Shown here in pieces: positions 1 to 8,697 of a stretch of 64,000 nucleotides of DNA (position 1 is its first letter; every line of letters begins with the position of its first letter). Both the position numbers and the translations under genes were made by a program. The stretch comes from Actibacterium ureilyticum (GTDB lineage: Bacteria; Pseudomonadota; Alphaproteobacteria; Rhodobacterales; Rhodobacteraceae). The notes under the pieces were generated by a model. It saw only the letters and a list, made by a program, of their open reading frames with translations, made no database searches and had not been told where the DNA came from. The stretch spans positions 113,201 through 177,200 of the forward strand of contig NZ_NSBT01000006.1 in assembly GCF_002285435.1 (NCBI RefSeq). Reading direction: 5' to 3'.

Positions 1-92
1 GTGCCGAAGCCGCCGATCAGCAGCACCAGCGCGGTCATGCCGATCACCATCGGCCCGCGGGCCGACCATGCGTAATTGCCCGGCTGGCTCAT
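1..92 (-). CDS. Type I secretion periplasmic adaptor (HlyD family), N-terminus only
   Basis: Only the first 30 or so codons lie in the window; the rest runs off the left edge. The visible peptide begins MSQPGNYAWSARGP, followed by a hydrophobic stretch (MTALVLLIGGFG), the usual single N-terminal membrane anchor of a membrane-fusion protein. The ATG overlaps the TGA of the upstream ABC transporter gene in an ATGA arrangement (89-92), which implies translational coupling. In type I secretion systems the adaptor commonly follows the ABC ATPase and links it to an outer-membrane TolC-like channel. The family call rests mainly on this context. No substrate gene or outer-membrane protein is visible. 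Confidence 0.7.
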   Translation of the reverse strand, partial: MSQPGNYAWSARGPMVIGMTALVLLIGGFG

Positions 93-1834
93 GTCACACC
101 TCCGCCCACGCCCTGGGACTGTTTGATGTCGGAATAGTTCTTGACCGTTTCGCGCAGCACGTCGTCACGCGGGCCGAACGCCTTGCGCGCGCCGCCCTCC
201 AGCACCAGCAACAGGTCGCATTCCTGGATCGCGGCGGGGCGGTGGGCCATGATCAGCACCGATTTCCCGTCTTCCTTCATCTGGCGGATGGCGGTGTTCA
301 GCGCCGCCGACCCCTGATTGTCGAGGTTCGAGTTCGGCTCGTCCAGCACCAGCAGGACCGGATCGCCATACATCGCACGGGCCAGGCCGATGCGCTGGAT
401 CTGGCCGCCGGACAGTCGCCCGCCCGACGCGCTGACGCGGGTGTCATAGCCCCCCGGCAGGCGCACGATCATGTCATGCGCGCCAGCCTTCTTGGCGGCG
501 GCGACGACCGCCTCGGGATCGGGTTGCAGCGACAGTTTGGCGATGTTTTCGGCAATGGTGCCGTCAAACAGCGTCACCCGCTGCGGCAGATAGCCGATAT
601 GCTGGCCCAGCACGTCGGGGTCGTATTGATCCAGCGTTGCACCGTCCAGGCGAATGCGCCCGCCCGCGGGCCGCCAGACCCCGGTCAGCGCGCGTGCCAG
701 CGTGGATTTGCCCGCGCCCGAGGCGCCGATGACACCGATCGCCTGTCCGGGGTCCAGATTGAACGACACCATCCGCAGCGCGGCCTGTTGTTCGCCCGGC
801 GGCACCACGGTCAGCTGCGACACGTCCAGCTTGGCCTTGGGTTTGGGCAGCGGCATGCGTTCGGGCTCTTCGGGGATCTCGGCCAGCAATTCGCCCAGAT
901 CGCGCCAGCCACGGGTTGCCCGTTGCAGCATTTCCCACTGGCCGATGGTCTGTTCGACCGGCGCCAGGGCGCGGCCCATCAGGATCGAGCCCGCGATCAT
1001 CGCACCCGGTGTCAGCTGGTTCTGCAGCACCAGCCAGGCCCCCAGCGCCAGCATCGCCGATTGCAGGAACAGCCGGAACGTCTTGGACATGGTCATGAAG
1101 CTGCCGGCATTGTCGGCGGCGGCCAGACGGTTGTCCAACGCCTCGACCCGGGCCTTTTCCCAGCGGGCAAACGCGGCGCCCTGCATACCCAGGCTGCGCA
1201 CCATCTCGGCCTCGGACCGCAATTGTTCGGCCATATGCTCGGCCCGGGCCGAGCTGACATTGGCCTGTTGCATCGGGGCGCGGGTGCGCCATTGGTTCAG
1301 GATCGCCACCGCGATCAGCAGCCCGCCGCCCAGAACCGCAAGCGACCCCAGGAGCGGGTGGAAGATGAAGATCCCGAACAGGAAGAAAGGCGTCCAGGGG
1401 ATATCGAAAAACGCCAGCAGCACCGGCGAGGACAGCAGCCGCTGCACCGCTTCCAGGTCGCGCAGGCCGGTTGGCGGCGCCTCGGGGCCCTTGGCCAGCG
1501 ACGCTTTGCGCAGCACGGCGGAAAACACGCGGCTGTCCAGCAGGGTCTGGAACCGGGCGCCCGCCCGCGCCATCACGCGGCCCCGGGCGTAATCCAGCAG
1601 ACCCATCATCAGATACAGGAACGCCACCAGCGCAAACAGGGCGGCCAGCGTCTCCTCGCTTCGGCTGCCCAGAACCCGGTCATAGACCTGAAGCATGAAG
1701 AGCGGTCCGGTCAGCATCAGCAGGTTCGTGAAGATGCTGAAGACGAAAACCGATCCGAACAGGCTGCGGCTGGCCTTGCGCGCGTCGCGCAGTTCTGTCA
1801 GGCCTTTATCAAGCTCAGATTGTCGCATCGCCAT
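89..1834 (-). CDS. Type I secretion system permease/ATPase (PrtD-like)
   Basis: Inner-membrane ABC exporter of 581 aa that would power one-step export of a protein substrate across both membranes. The N-terminal half holds hydrophobic membrane segments (about residues 25-50, 60-80, 135-180 and 255-290). The C-terminal half is the nucleotide-binding domain: Walker A GASGAGKST at about 370, Q-loop near 418, signature LSGGQ at about 474, Walker B VLLVLDEP at about 493 and the H-loop AHRP. Length and the FxVYDRVLGSRSEETL motif match the PrtD/AprD class rather than HlyB, which carries an extra N-terminal C39-like domain. It overlaps the adaptor gene by 4 bases. An AAAGGA sits about 10 bases before the chosen ATG; a second ATG two codons in is possible. 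Confidence 0.9.
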   Translation of the reverse strand: MAMRQSELDKGLTELRDARKASRSLFGSVFVFSIFTNLLMLTGPLFMLQVYDRVLGSRSEETLAALFALVAFLYLMMGLLDYARGRVMARAGARFQTLLDSRVFSAVLRKASLAKGPEAPPTGLRDLEAVQRLLSSPVLLAFFDIPWTPFFLFGIFIFHPLLGSLAVLGGGLLIAVAILNQWRTRAPMQQANVSSARAEHMAEQLRSEAEMVRSLGMQGAAFARWEKARVEALDNRLAAADNAGSFMTMSKTFRLFLQSAMLALGAWLVLQNQLTPGAMIAGSILMGRALAPVEQTIGQWEMLQRATRGWRDLGELLAEIPEEPERMPLPKPKAKLDVSQLTVVPPGEQQAALRMVSFNLDPGQAIGVIGASGAGKSTLARALTGVWRPAGGRIRLDGATLDQYDPDVLGQHIGYLPQRVTLFDGTIAENIAKLSLQPDPEAVVAAAKKAGAHDMIVRLPGGYDTRVSASGGRLSGGQIQRIGLARAMYGDPVLLVLDEPNSNLDNQGSAALNTAIRQMKEDGKSVLIMAHRPAAIQECDLLLVLEGGARKAFGPRDDVLRETVKNYSDIKQSQGVGGGVT

Positions 1835-2007
1835 GGCTGGCGCTTCCTTTCAACGTCGGGCCGGTGCCCGGGGATGTCGCTTCTTCGCCACAGGGGGCAA
1901 CATAGAGTCGTGAAGCCGTCTGGGTTTCCTTGGCGTCTCTACTATGTTGCAGTCGCGGAATGAAGACTATCTTAGGAACCGGATTATCTGTTCAGGGTCA
2001 ATGATCA

Positions 2008-2742
2008 ATGAATTTTGTGAATTCAAAACTTTGTTTAATTGCGGTTTGCGTGCTGACGGCTTGCGGCGCGCCCCAAGGCCCCGATGGTGTCTATGATCCG
2101 ATCGAGCCCGTGAACCGCGCCGTGCACGGCGTGAATAAAGGGCTGGATACGGTGATTGTAAATCCCGTGGCGCAAACTTATGGCACGGTTCTGCCGCAGC
2201 CCGCCCGTCAGGGTGTGCGGAACTTTGCCGACAATCTTGGCCTGCCCTCGGCGGTTCTGAACAATCTGCTTCAGTTCAAGCTGCAGGACGCCTTCGTCAA
2301 TTCCGCCCGTTTCCTCTTCAACAGCACCATCGGCATCGGCGGGCTGTTCGATCCCGCCAGCACGATCGGGGTCGAGGAACGCGATACGGATTTCGGCGAA
2401 ACCCTGCATATATGGGGCGTGGGCGAGGGGGCCTATCTGGAATTGCCGCTGCTGGGGCCGTCGACCAGCCGCGATGCGGTGGGCACGCTTGTCGATTTCG
2501 TGACCGACCCGCTGAATGCCGTCGGATCGCATCCCGAAGCCGATGCAATCGTGGGCGGACGGGTCGGCGCACGCGTTGGTGATCGATATACCTACTCGGA
2601 TTCCATAGATTCGGTCCTATATGAGAGTACGGACAGCTATGCCCAAAGCCGGTCGATCTATTTGCAGAATCGCCGGTTCGAGCTTGGCGGTGCCAGTGAT
2701 GATGCGTATTTTGACCCGTATGAGGACTCCTATGCAGAATAA
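2008..2742 (+). CDS. mlaA: MlaA family outer-membrane lipoprotein
   Basis: MlaA (VacJ) is the outer-membrane component of the Mla pathway, which removes mislocalised phospholipids from the outer leaflet. The 244-aa product has a lipoprotein signal peptide with lipobox LTAC (Cys at about residue 19), then the family hallmarks YDPIEPVNRAVHGVNKGLD, a RFLFNSTIGIGGLFDPAS core and a GPSTSRDAVG segment. The C-terminus is Tyr/Asp-rich and probably disordered. Its last 11 bases overlap the start of the mlaC-like gene, so the two are co-transcribed. The MlaFEDB inner-membrane ABC genes are not in this window. The ribosome binding site upstream of the ATG is weak. Confidence 0.92.
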   Translation: MNFVNSKLCLIAVCVLTACGAPQGPDGVYDPIEPVNRAVHGVNKGLDTVIVNPVAQTYGTVLPQPARQGVRNFADNLGLPSAVLNNLLQFKLQDAFVNSARFLFNSTIGIGGLFDPASTIGVEERDTDFGETLHIWGVGEGAYLELPLLGPSTSRDAVGTLVDFVTDPLNAVGSHPEADAIVGGRVGARVGDRYTYSDSIDSVLYESTDSYAQSRSIYLQNRRFELGGASDDAYFDPYEDSYAE

Positions 2743-3337
2743 TCTGAACAGACGTTCCGTTCTGGCCGGTATCGGTGCCGGAGCCGCGACCCTGGCCGTT
2801 TCCGGCCCGGCCCTGGCGTTGAACACCGATCAGGCGCGGGTGCTGATCGACCGGCTTGTCGGGGAAATCAACGGGGTCATCAATTCCGGCAAATCCGAAT
2901 CCGCCATGCTGCGCGATTTCGAAAGGGTCTTTTCCCGCTATGCCGATGTGCCGATCATCGCACGCTCGGCGCTGGGTGTGGCCGCGCGCTCGGCCAGTTC
3001 CGCGCAGCTGCGGGCGTTCACGTCGGCGTTCCAGGGCTATATCTCGCGCAAATACGGGCGCCGTTTCCGTGAGTTCATCGGTGGCCGGCTCGAGGTGCAG
3101 GAGGCCCGCGCGGTCAAGAGCTTCTACGAGGTCAAGACCACCGCCTTCCTGCGCGGCTCGTCCCCGTTCGAGGTGATCTTCCTGGTCTCGGACAAAAGCG
3201 GGCGGGATCTGTTCTTCAACCTCTATATCGAAGGCGTCAACATGCTGGCGACCGAGCGCACCGAGATCGGTGCGATGCTGGATCGCCGCAAGGGTGACAT
3301 CGATGCGGTGACACAGGATCTGGCCAAGGCGGGCTGA
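2732..3337 (+). CDS. mlaC: MlaC-like periplasmic phospholipid-binding protein
   Basis: Periplasmic shuttle that carries phospholipid between MlaA and the inner-membrane Mla transporter. I start it at the ATG inside the end of mlaA because a GAGGA lies 5 bases upstream and the resulting 201-aa protein begins MQNNLNRRSVLAG, a twin-arginine-like signal sequence ending near ALA. The mature region shows the MlaC/Ttg2D pattern: a helical N-terminus, SESAMLRDFERVFSRYADVPIIARSALG, YISRKYGRRFREFIGG, and a C-terminal beta region with SGRDLFFNLYIEGVNMLATERTEIGAML. Other in-frame starts within mlaA would destroy the signal peptide. It ends in a palindrome shared with the convergent penicillin-binding protein gene. 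Confidence 0.88.
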   Translation: MQNNLNRRSVLAGIGAGAATLAVSGPALALNTDQARVLIDRLVGEINGVINSGKSESAMLRDFERVFSRYADVPIIARSALGVAARSASSAQLRAFTSAFQGYISRKYGRRFREFIGGRLEVQEARAVKSFYEVKTTAFLRGSSPFEVIFLVSDKSGRDLFFNLYIEGVNMLATERTEIGAMLDRRKGDIDAVTQDLAKAG

Positions 3338-3360
3338 TCGCCCGCCCGGCCGGGCATCAG
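3334..3360. terminator. Imperfect palindrome spanning both convergent stop codons
   Basis: CTGAT at 3334-3338 pairs with ATCAG at 3356-3360, with GCCCG/CGGGC inside. The TGA of mlaC and the stop of the convergent penicillin-binding protein gene both fall within the arms. There is no T-run, so intrinsic termination is uncertain; a bidirectional transcription barrier is the likeliest role. Confidence 0.35.
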
Positions 3361-5513
3361 TTCCGCCGCCCCAGCAGATTTTCCAGAACGTCGATCAGGA
3401 TCTGTTCCGCATTGTTCTTGCGGCGCGGTTGTTCGCGCCGTTGGGCCTGTGCCTGGGGTTGTTGCTGCCGCACCGGGCGCGGGACCAGCATGGGCAATTC
3501 GTGCACCGGCTGGTCCTGATGGACGCGCAGCATGGTCTCGTGCCAGATATCGGCGGGCAGCCCGCCCCCCGTCACACCGGTCAGGGGCGTGTTGTCGTCA
3601 TACCCCATCCAGACCCCGGCGACATAATCGGCGGTAAAGCCGATGAACCACGCATCGCGCGCCGCCGATGTGGTGCCCGTCTTGCCCGCGGCCGGACGCC
3701 CCGGCAGCTTGGCGCGATGGCCCGAGCCCTGTTCGACCACCTGGTTCATCATGTAAACCAGACTTTGAGCGGCGGTTTCGGTGATCACGCGCTCGCCCAT
3801 CCCGCCTTCCTGGCCGATCAAGGGGGTATCGTCCCCCTGCAGCCGCAGCTCGATCAGGCCATAGGGCGTGACCGACCGTCCGCCATTTAGGATCCCGGCA
3901 TAGGCGCCCGTCATTTCCAGCAGCGTCGATTCCGATGCGCCCAATGCCAGCGCAGGGCCCGCCGCCAGATCGCTTTCGATCCCGAAATCGGCGGCGATCT
4001 TGCGGACATTCTCGCGCCCGACCTCTTCCGAGATCTTGACCGCCGGCACGTTCAGCGAATCCGCCAGTGCCTTGGTCAAGGTGACCCGGCCATAGTGTTT
4101 CTTGGTATAGTTCTGGGGGCAATACCGCCCCGACCCCGGCACATTCATGCACCACGGCTCGTCCACCACCGTGGCGTTGGGGGTAAAGCCCAGATCCAGC
4201 GCGGCGGCATAAACGAAAGGCTTGAACGCCGAACCGGTCTGGCGCTTGGCCATGGTGGCCCGGTTGAAGGCACCCGCCACCTTGGATTTGCGCCCGCCCA
4301 CCATTGCGCGCACCGCGCCGTCGGAGGACATCACGATGATCGCCGCCTCGGCCTTGGAACCGGCCTTGACCTTGGTCTCGAACACATAGGCCAGCGCGGA
4401 TTCCGCCGCCTTTTGCAGCCGCCGGTCCAGGGTCGAGCGGATGATCACATCCTCGGTCGTGTCGCGGGTCAGAAAGGCCGGGCCGCTGTCCATCACCCAA
4501 TCGGCGAAATAGCCGCCTGCGCGGGCCTCGGCCGCGGCTGAAAGCTGTGCGGGATTGGCGCGGGCCGACTTGGCCTCGGCCGCAGTCAGATAGCCCTGAT
4601 CCTGCATCAGCCCGACAATCAGATCGGCGCGGTCCTGCGCCAGTTGCAGATTGTTGGTGGGGGCATAGGTCGTCGGCGCCTTGAGCAGGCCGGCCAGCAT
4701 CGCGCCTTCGGCGATCGAGACCTTGTTGGCGGATCTGCCGAAGTAACGTTGTGCCGCGGCCTCGAACCCGCGCGTGCCGGCGCCCAGATAGGCGCGGTTC
4801 AGATAGATCGTCAGGATCTCGTCCTTGGAGTATTTCAGCTCCATCGCCATCGCAAAGACGGCTTCCTTGGCCTTGCGCCACAGGGTGGTGCGGCGGCAAT
4901 CTGCCTCGTACTCGGCCTCGTTCTTCCAGGTGGCGGCGTCAAAGGGCACACCCAGGCACAGCAGCTTGGCGGTCTGCTGGGTGATGGTCGAGCCGCCATG
5001 GCCCGACAGCGGCCCGCGCCCCTCGCGCAGGTTGATGCGCACCGCGCTGGCGATCCCGCGCGGGCTGACGCCGATATGGCGATAGAACCGCTTGTCCTCG
5101 ACCGCGACAACGGCGTTTTTCAGGGCAGGCGCCACGGTATCGGCGCTGATCTGGCCGCCAAACTGGTCGCCGCGCCAGGCAAAGACCTTGCCGTCGCGGT
5201 CCAGAATCGTCACCGACCCGCGGGTCCGGGCATCCAGCAATTCGGTGACCGGCGGCAGGGTCGATTGAAAATACAGCACCGCCCCGCCCACGACCAACGC
5301 GATGACGGTGGTAAAGGCCACCCCCGCCCGCAGGCCAAGCCGCAGAATCCAGCCGATCAGGCGCCTGATGCTGCGAAACAGGAAATTTCCCTTTGGGCGT
5401 TGCGGCTTGCGCGGTTTCGACCGTTTTCGGGGCGGCGCCTTTTTGGGCGCTGCCTTTTTCGGATACCGCCGCTCGGCAACCAGAGGGGGCCGTTTGCCAC
5501 CGGTTCTGCTCAT
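3357..5513 (-). CDS. Class A penicillin-binding protein (PBP1A type)
   Basis: Bifunctional peptidoglycan synthase anchored in the inner membrane, with glycosyltransferase and transpeptidase domains; 718 aa from the chosen ATG. The cytoplasmic N-terminus (about residues 15-43) is very rich in Lys, Arg and Pro. One membrane helix follows (about 62-85). The glycosyltransferase domain carries EDKRFYRHIG (catalytic Glu near 140) and GGSTITQQ. The transpeptidase domain has SAFK (nucleophile Ser near 428), SLN and KTGTT. The open frame extends 48 codons further upstream, but that part is A+T-rich and unlike a PBP N-terminus, so the later ATG is preferred. The C-terminus is Gln/Arg-rich. It converges on mlaC. 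Confidence 0.93.
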   Translation of the reverse strand: MSRTGGKRPPLVAERRYPKKAAPKKAPPRKRSKPRKPQRPKGNFLFRSIRRLIGWILRLGLRAGVAFTTVIALVVGGAVLYFQSTLPPVTELLDARTRGSVTILDRDGKVFAWRGDQFGGQISADTVAPALKNAVVAVEDKRFYRHIGVSPRGIASAVRINLREGRGPLSGHGGSTITQQTAKLLCLGVPFDAATWKNEAEYEADCRRTTLWRKAKEAVFAMAMELKYSKDEILTIYLNRAYLGAGTRGFEAAAQRYFGRSANKVSIAEGAMLAGLLKAPTTYAPTNNLQLAQDRADLIVGLMQDQGYLTAAEAKSARANPAQLSAAAEARAGGYFADWVMDSGPAFLTRDTTEDVIIRSTLDRRLQKAAESALAYVFETKVKAGSKAEAAIIVMSSDGAVRAMVGGRKSKVAGAFNRATMAKRQTGSAFKPFVYAAALDLGFTPNATVVDEPWCMNVPGSGRYCPQNYTKKHYGRVTLTKALADSLNVPAVKISEEVGRENVRKIAADFGIESDLAAGPALALGASESTLLEMTGAYAGILNGGRSVTPYGLIELRLQGDDTPLIGQEGGMGERVITETAAQSLVYMMNQVVEQGSGHRAKLPGRPAAGKTGTTSAARDAWFIGFTADYVAGVWMGYDDNTPLTGVTGGGLPADIWHETMLRVHQDQPVHELPMLVPRPVRQQQPQAQAQRREQPRRKNNAEQILIDVLENLLGRRN

Positions 5514-5639
5514 GTCTGGTCCAATGTCGGATACTGCTCTTTTTTCCCACAATAGCGCGGGCGAGTCGGAATGTTGAGCGCTTCGAAGCCCAAGTGCTGC
5601 CTTTTTTATTTGCTTATTTTTTAGGCTCAATGAGTAGTT

Positions 5640-5730
5640 TGTGCAATTTTTGTGCAAAAATGTCGGATTTGCGGCGGTATTTTAGGCCATGCTTTCTTGA
5701 ACCCCAGGCGGCTTGGTCCCCTTAGTGCGG
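5640..5730 (+). promoter_or_regulatory. Possible nitrogen-regulated promoter of glnK-amtB
   Basis: The leader upstream of glnK is A+T-rich against a G+C-rich background. TTGTGCAA occurs twice in tandem at 5639-5646 and 5650-5657, putting TGCA cores 11 bases apart, which loosely recalls NtrC half-sites. Further down, TTGG (5713-5716) and GC (5727-5728) stand in the GG-N10-GC spacing of a sigma-54 -24/-12 element, although the flanking bases match poorly. glnK-amtB operons are classically NtrC/sigma-54 controlled. The assignment rests on spacing and context only. Confidence 0.3.
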
Positions 5731-5772
5731 TCATTCCCGCAGTCGTAAACTGCCAACTTCGAGGGGACAGAC

Positions 5773-6111
5773 GTGAAACTAATCATAGCAGCAATCAAGC
5801 CGTTCAAGCTGGAAGAGGTCCGCGAAGCGCTGACCTCCATCGGCGTGCGCGGCATGATGGTAACGGAAATCAAGGGTTTCGGCTCGCAATCAGGCCACAC
5901 AGAGATCTATCGCGGCGCTGAATATGCCGTGAACTTCGTACCGAAGGTGAAGCTGGAAATCGTTGTTTCAGCTGCGATGGCCGACCAGGTCGTCGAAACC
6001 ATCCAGACAACGGCCAAGACCGACAAGATCGGCGACGGCAAGATCTTTGTTCTGGATGTCGAACAGGCCGTGCGGGTGCGTACCGGCGAAACCAACGGCG
6101 ACGCGCTGTAA
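5773..6111 (+). CDS. glnK: P-II family nitrogen regulatory protein GlnK
   Basis: Trimeric signal protein that senses 2-oxoglutarate, ATP/ADP and glutamine status and controls the adjacent ammonium channel. The 112-aa product is full length and contains the T-loop with the uridylylation tyrosine at residue 51 (EIYRGAEYAVNF), the B-loop KTDKIGDGKIFV and a C-terminal RTGE. It starts MKLIIAAIKPFKLEEVREAL, the canonical P-II N-terminus. It lies 26 bases upstream of amtB, the classic glnK-amtB pair, in which GlnK docks on AmtB when nitrogen is sufficient. The AmtB partnership makes GlnK more likely than the paralogue GlnB, which usually sits beside glnA. Confidence 0.95.
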   Translation: MKLIIAAIKPFKLEEVREALTSIGVRGMMVTEIKGFGSQSGHTEIYRGAEYAVNFVPKVKLEIVVSAAMADQVVETIQTTAKTDKIGDGKIFVLDVEQAVRVRTGETNGDAL

Positions 6112-6137
6112 GGCGTAGCGGGAAAGGAAAGAGATTA

Positions 6138-7460
6138 ATGAAACGCTTCACCAAATATGGTCTTGCTGCGGCCGCGATCGCGCTTCCCAGCGTGGGTCTT
6201 GCACAGGAAGCCGAGGCCGTCGCGCCCGGGTTCGATGAGATCGGCCCCTATATCATGACCACCCTGCTGTTCTGCATGGCAGGTTTCCTGGTTTTCTTCA
6301 TGGCCGCTGGCTTTGCCATGTTAGAAGGCGGCTTGGTCCGTTCCAAAAACGTCACCATGCAGATGACCAAGAACATCGCGCTCTACTCGATTGCAGCGAT
6401 CATGTATTGGCTCATCGGTTTCAACCTGATGTATCCGGGCGATTTCAACGGCTATATCGGCAGCTTCTTCGTGCCGACCGTTCTTGATCCGGTTGGTGTT
6501 GCTGCTGCGGACGCCGCGCTGGACTATGCCTCGATCGGGTCGGACTTCTTCTTCCAGCTGGTATTCGTTGCCGCGACGGCCTCAATCGTTTCGGGTGCGC
6601 TGGCAGAACGTATCAAACTTTGGCCCTTCCTGATCTTCGTTGTCGTTCTGACCGGTATTCTGTATCCGATCTCGGGATCTTGGCAGTGGGGCGGCGGTTG
6701 GCTGTCCGAGAAAGGTTTCTCGGATTTCGCCGGTTCGACCGTCGTGCACTCTGTCGGTGGCTGGGCCGCTTTGGCGGGTGCGATCATCTTGGGACCGCGT
6801 ATCGGCAAGTACAAGGACGGCAAGGTCACGCCCATGCCGGGCTCTAACCTTGCGCTGGCAACCCTGGGTACGTTCATCCTGTGGCTGGGTTGGTTCGGCT
6901 TCAATGGCGGCTCTCAGCTGGCCATGGGAACTGTGGGTGACGTCTCGGATGTATCGCGCATCTTTGCCAACACCAACATGGCAGCGGCTGCGGGTGCAGT
7001 TACCGCACTTATCCTGACGCAGGTCATCTACAAAAAGCCCGACCTGACCATGGTGCTGAACGGCGCGCTGGCCGGTCTGGTGTCGATCACTGCCGAACCC
7101 CTGGCGCCCAGCCTGTTCGGATCGCTCTGGATCGGTGCCGTCGGTGGCGTGATTGTAGTCTTTGCAGTGCCTCTGCTGGACAAGTTCAAGATTGACGATG
7201 TCGTGGGTGCCGTTCCGGTCCACCTGTTTGCCGGGATCTGGGGCACCATCGCGGTTGTGTTCTACAACTCCGACGCAAGCCTTGGCACTCAGCTGCTGGG
7301 TATTGTCGCCTACGGCGTGTTCACCTTCGTGGCATCGGCCATCGTTTGGTTCATCCTCAAGGCGATCATGGGCATCCGTGTCAGCGAAGAGGACGAGGTC
7401 AACGGTCTGGACATGTCCGAACTGGGCATGGAGGCCTATCCCGAGTTTACCAACGGCTGA
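6138..7460 (+). CDS. amtB: Ammonium transporter AmtB
   Basis: Trimeric inner-membrane ammonium channel, 440 aa. The N-terminus (KRFTKYGLAAAAIALPSVGLAQE) is a cleavable signal peptide as in other proteobacterial AmtB proteins, followed by about eleven membrane helices. Visible hallmarks are FCMAGFLVFFMAAGFAMLEGGLVRSKN, DFAGSTVVHSVGGWAALAGA with the first pore histidine, and VPVHLFAGIWGT with the second pore histidine. The C-terminal cytoplasmic tail (EEDEVNGLDMSELGMEAYPEF) is the segment that contacts GlnK. It is followed by a strong rho-independent terminator, so glnK-amtB is a self-contained operon. Confidence 0.96.
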   Translation: MKRFTKYGLAAAAIALPSVGLAQEAEAVAPGFDEIGPYIMTTLLFCMAGFLVFFMAAGFAMLEGGLVRSKNVTMQMTKNIALYSIAAIMYWLIGFNLMYPGDFNGYIGSFFVPTVLDPVGVAAADAALDYASIGSDFFFQLVFVAATASIVSGALAERIKLWPFLIFVVVLTGILYPISGSWQWGGGWLSEKGFSDFAGSTVVHSVGGWAALAGAIILGPRIGKYKDGKVTPMPGSNLALATLGTFILWLGWFGFNGGSQLAMGTVGDVSDVSRIFANTNMAAAAGAVTALILTQVIYKKPDLTMVLNGALAGLVSITAEPLAPSLFGSLWIGAVGGVIVVFAVPLLDKFKIDDVVGAVPVHLFAGIWGTIAVVFYNSDASLGTQLLGIVAYGVFTFVASAIVWFILKAIMGIRVSEEDEVNGLDMSELGMEAYPEFTNG

Positions 7461-7489
7461 TTTCCTTCCTATCAGCCGCTGACAAACTG

Positions 7490-7515
7490 CCCGGGCGTTC
7501 GCGCCCGGGTTTTTT
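7490..7515 (+). terminator. Rho-independent terminator of glnK-amtB
   Basis: An 8-bp G+C stem (7490-7497 with 7502-7509) closes a TTCG tetraloop and is followed by six T residues (7510-7515). It lies 30 bases after the amtB stop. Confidence 0.92.
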
Positions 7516-7529
7516 CATGCGCGGGGCAC

Positions 7530-7563
7530 AAAAGAAAACGCCCGCGTCATCGGCGCGGGCGTT
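7530..7563 (-). terminator. Rho-independent terminator of the sulfurtransferase gene
   Basis: A 10-bp stem (7537-7546 with 7554-7563) reads on the minus strand into TTCTTTTG. It is placed 30 bases downstream of the convergent sulfurtransferase stop, back to back with the amtB terminator. Confidence 0.85.
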
Positions 7564-7592
7564 CGGAATTTCACTTGCGCGGCGGGGTTGGG

Positions 7593-8441
7593 TCAGCCGG
7601 TCGCCACCTTCAGATCGCCATACATTCCCCATTCGGCCCAGGACCCGTCGTAAAGCGTGTGGTCGGTCTTGCCCAAACGCTCCATCGCCAGGTTCAGGAT
7701 CGCCGCCGTCACGCCCGAGCCACAGGTGGTGATCGCGGGTTTGGCGAAGTCGAGGCCGATGGCGTCGAAAGCCGCGCGCAGACCTTCGGCGTCCTTCATC
7801 GTGCCATCGTCGTTCAGCAGATCGCCAAACGGCAGGTTCAGTGAATTCGGGATATGGCCCGCGCGCAGGTTGGGCCGGGGTTCGGGCACCGCGCCACGGA
7901 ACCGGTCGGCGGCACGGGCATCCACGATGGTATAGTCGCCCAGTTTCGATGCCGCGGCCACCTGTGTCACGTCCTTGACCAGATGCGCCTGTCGCTGGAC
8001 GGTCATGTGCCGGTCCTTGATCACCGGCGGCAGATCCTCGATCGGGTGGCCTTCGGCCTGCCATTTCGGGAAGCCACCGTCCAGAACGGCGACATCGGTC
8101 TTGCCCATCAGGCGGAACAGCCACCAGACGCGGGCGGCCGAAAACAGGCCCATGCCGTCATAGATCACGACCTGATGCCCGTCGCCCACGCCCATGGCGC
8201 GCAGGCGGCTCATGAACTTTTCGACCGGCGGGGCCATGTGCGGCAGATCCGACCGCTGGTCGCTGATATCGTCGATGTCGAAGAACCGCGCGCCGGGGAT
8301 ATGGGCGGCGTCGTATTCGGCACGGGCATCGCGGTTCATGTCGGGCATGTACCACGATGCATCCAGGATGCGCAGATCGGGATCCGACAGATGCTTTCTC
8401 AGCCAGTCGGTCGAAACCAGTGTTTTGGGATCGTCCTGCAT
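7593..8441 (-). CDS. sseA: 3-mercaptopyruvate sulfurtransferase (two-rhodanese protein)
   Basis: Transfers sulfur from 3-mercaptopyruvate to thiol acceptors or cyanide; cytoplasmic; 282 aa. Two rhodanese domains are visible: the inactive N-terminal one (LVSTDWLRKHLSDPDLRILDASWYMP, then GARFFDIDDISDQ) and the C-terminal catalytic one with the active-site loop CGSGVTA. That loop is the mercaptopyruvate-type (CGSGVT), unlike thiosulfate-type rhodanese (CRKGVT). I start at the ATG encoding MQDDPKTLV because GAGGT stands about 5 bases upstream; the frame stays open for 11 more codons. About 220 bases separate it from smpB upstream; I see no gene there. It probably has its own promoter. Confidence 0.92.
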   Translation of the reverse strand: MQDDPKTLVSTDWLRKHLSDPDLRILDASWYMPDMNRDARAEYDAAHIPGARFFDIDDISDQRSDLPHMAPPVEKFMSRLRAMGVGDGHQVVIYDGMGLFSAARVWWLFRLMGKTDVAVLDGGFPKWQAEGHPIEDLPPVIKDRHMTVQRQAHLVKDVTQVAAASKLGDYTIVDARAADRFRGAVPEPRPNLRAGHIPNSLNLPFGDLLNDDGTMKDAEGLRAAFDAIGLDFAKPAITTCGSGVTAAILNLAMERLGKTDHTLYDGSWAEWGMYGDLKVATG

Positions 8442-8697
8442 GCACACCTCGGCAGTTGAATGGTCTTTCTTCAATAGAAGCAGCCGTGCCGGGTGGCAAG
8501 TCCGGGGCGCTGCGGGGAGGAGGGTGCGCGCGCCCCGGGATCTGTCACGTTTTCACTCGTTACGCGGTTTCCGGCCTTTGTATCGCGGGTCAAACCGACC
8601 GCCGCCGGAAACATACCGCCCGGTGCAAACCTTTCGCATCCGGAACAAGGCAACCATAGCGGGAATCGCTGACCGGGTTGAGGGGATAAAACGGCGG

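Noticed and set aside
8475..8697. Possible structured RNA or tmRNA segment upstream of the sulfurtransferase gene, near smpB
   Set aside because: I could not find a tRNA-like acceptor, a tag-encoding frame or a CCA end. The G+C-rich stretches could pair by chance. Left as a gene-free spacer.
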